Assembly (NCBI RefSeq): GCF_026626885.1
Contig: NZ_JAPNOA010000029.1
Span: forward strand, 62,001 to 126,000
Reading direction: 5' to 3'
From: Parathalassolituus penaei
GTDB taxonomy: Bacteria; Pseudomonadota; Gammaproteobacteria; Pseudomonadales; Oceanobacteraceae
DNA: 64,000 nucleotides
Shown: one piece after another, positions 63,406 through 64,000 of the stretch
How positions within the stretch are numbered: position 1 is the first letter of the stretch
How the letters are laid out: each line of letters opens with the position of its first letter
The notes under the pieces: generated by a model
What the model was told of the DNA's origin: nothing
The model's database searches: none
Seen by the model: only the letters and a program-made list of their open reading frames with translations
Program-made: the position numbers and the translations under genes

Positions 63406-64000
63406 ATGATGTACGCAAAGGACTGGACGAAGGTCTCCCTCCCTGCAAGAAGAATAGAACGTATGGAGGCATTTTTTGCCAATCATGGTTTCACTCCGCA
63501 CCGACACGACACATACGCCTTAGGCATTACACTCAACGGCGTTCACAGCTTCAGCTACAGGAAGTCAATGCGACACAGTATGCCGGGCAATGCAGTGATA
63601 ATTCATCCGGATGAATTACATGATGGTGAAGCGGGTACAGAGATTGGTTTCCATTACAAAATTCTTTACCTCTCACCAGAGCACATCCAACAAGCACTCG
63701 GTGGGAAGCCCCTACCATTTGTTGCCGACGGTATTTCTTCTGATCCGCGAATAGTTTCAGCTATTTCCAATCTACTCACCGACTTGGAGAGTCCCTTGGA
63801 TAGTTTGGAAGAGGATGACGGAATCTATGAAATTGCCCAGGCCCTTAACGACCTGACCAACTCAAGTGCTCGTCGCAAAAAAATCAACTACAGAGCTGCG
63901 GAGATGGTACGACAGTTCATTCTCGACGCATCCGAAGAGACTGTCACTATGGAGCGTTTGGAGCAGATATCAGGGGCTGATCGTTGGAGCCTATCGAGGG
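63406..64000 (+). CDS. AraC-family regulator, C-terminus beyond window
   Basis: The frame opens at ATG 63406 (second ATG at 63409) and continues to the window edge for 198 codons. The N-terminal part is a cupin-type AraC ligand-binding domain: 'FFANHGFTPHRHDTYALGITLNGVHSFSYR', 'GNAVIIHPDELHDGEAG' and 'FHYKILYLSPEHIQQALGG'. A helix-turn-helix begins near 'AAEMVRQFILDASEETVTMERLEQISG' and is cut. AraC regulators of this form often control exporters or catabolic genes. The target lies outside the window. Confidence 0.85.
   Translation, partial: MMYAKDWTKVSLPARRIERMEAFFANHGFTPHRHDTYALGITLNGVHSFSYRKSMRHSMPGNAVIIHPDELHDGEAGTEIGFHYKILYLSPEHIQQALGGKPLPFVADGISSDPRIVSAISNLLTDLESPLDSLEEDDGIYEIAQALNDLTNSSARRKKINYRAAEMVRQFILDASEETVTMERLEQISGADRWSLSR

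Overview
The window looks like chromosomal DNA from a free-living, motile gammaproteobacterium, most likely a marine or oil-associated member of the Oceanospirillales/Pseudomonadales side. The reasons are gene orders I recall from pseudomonads and their relatives (yihY-arsC-wrbA-DUF2069; motY divergent from pyrC-rnt; flgBCDE as its own block; a PP2C-kinase fusion beside nitrogen-oxide transport), together with moderate GC, many lipoproteins and a TonB receptor-phytase pair. The genus assignment is inference. I saw no rRNA or tRNA gene, CRISPR array or prophage.

Layout. 1-2270: yihY (cut by the left edge) divergent from an overlapping arsC-wrbA-DUF2069 operon closed by a strong terminator. 2331-5002: a secreted glutathione-peroxidase-like protein, an AraC regulator and a degenerate GGDEF membrane protein, all on the minus strand. 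5385-10135: TonB-dependent receptor and beta-propeller phytase lipoprotein, a phosphate-scavenging pair. 10161-16564: a nitrogen-oxide module with two near-identical formate/nitrite transporters, a NIT-ANTAR antiterminator between them, and a PP2C-kinase fusion. 16640-28302: ung, a tannase-like lipoprotein, a DUF3500-HupE/UreJ pair, a LysR regulator with a divergent small protein, a Spy/CpxP-like protein with internal repeats, a truncated haemoglobin and a DUF4124/ankyrin protein. 28373-44137: repeat elements, an SLC13/RCK_C permease, a beta-propeller lipoprotein, a LysE exporter, glutaminase, a PHB-depolymerase-like hydrolase with a phasin-like partner, an S4-DUF817-VanZ operon, a PotD-type binding protein and argG. 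44437-51991: alpha-2-macroglobulin lipoprotein and pbpC. 52005-55547: motY, pyrC, rnt, yacL. 55957-61447: flgBCDE with an unusually long hook protein. 61679-64000: a glycine-rich-domain protein, decayed IS3/umuC remnants and an AraC regulator cut by the right edge.

The best regulatory story is at 10.6-14.8 kb. Each transporter gene is preceded by a sigma-54 -24/-12 promoter with exact spacing. An RNA leader follows, with two stem-loops that each carry a six-base loop with A at position 1 and G at position 4. The second stem-loop overlaps the left arm of an intrinsic terminator. This is the known architecture of ANTAR-protein antitermination, and the ANTAR protein itself, with a nitrate/nitrite-sensing NIT domain, lies between the two targets. 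The two leaders have diverged in sequence but keep the same design, while the coding regions have been homogenised.

The second theme is small repeats. A ~250-bp multi-hairpin module occurs four times, always in the same orientation and downstream of plus-strand genes; two copies sit inside elements whose ends resemble IS4 ends. An unrelated ~270-285-bp element with CTAG-flanked inverted ends occurs twice, once exactly at the yacL stop codon.
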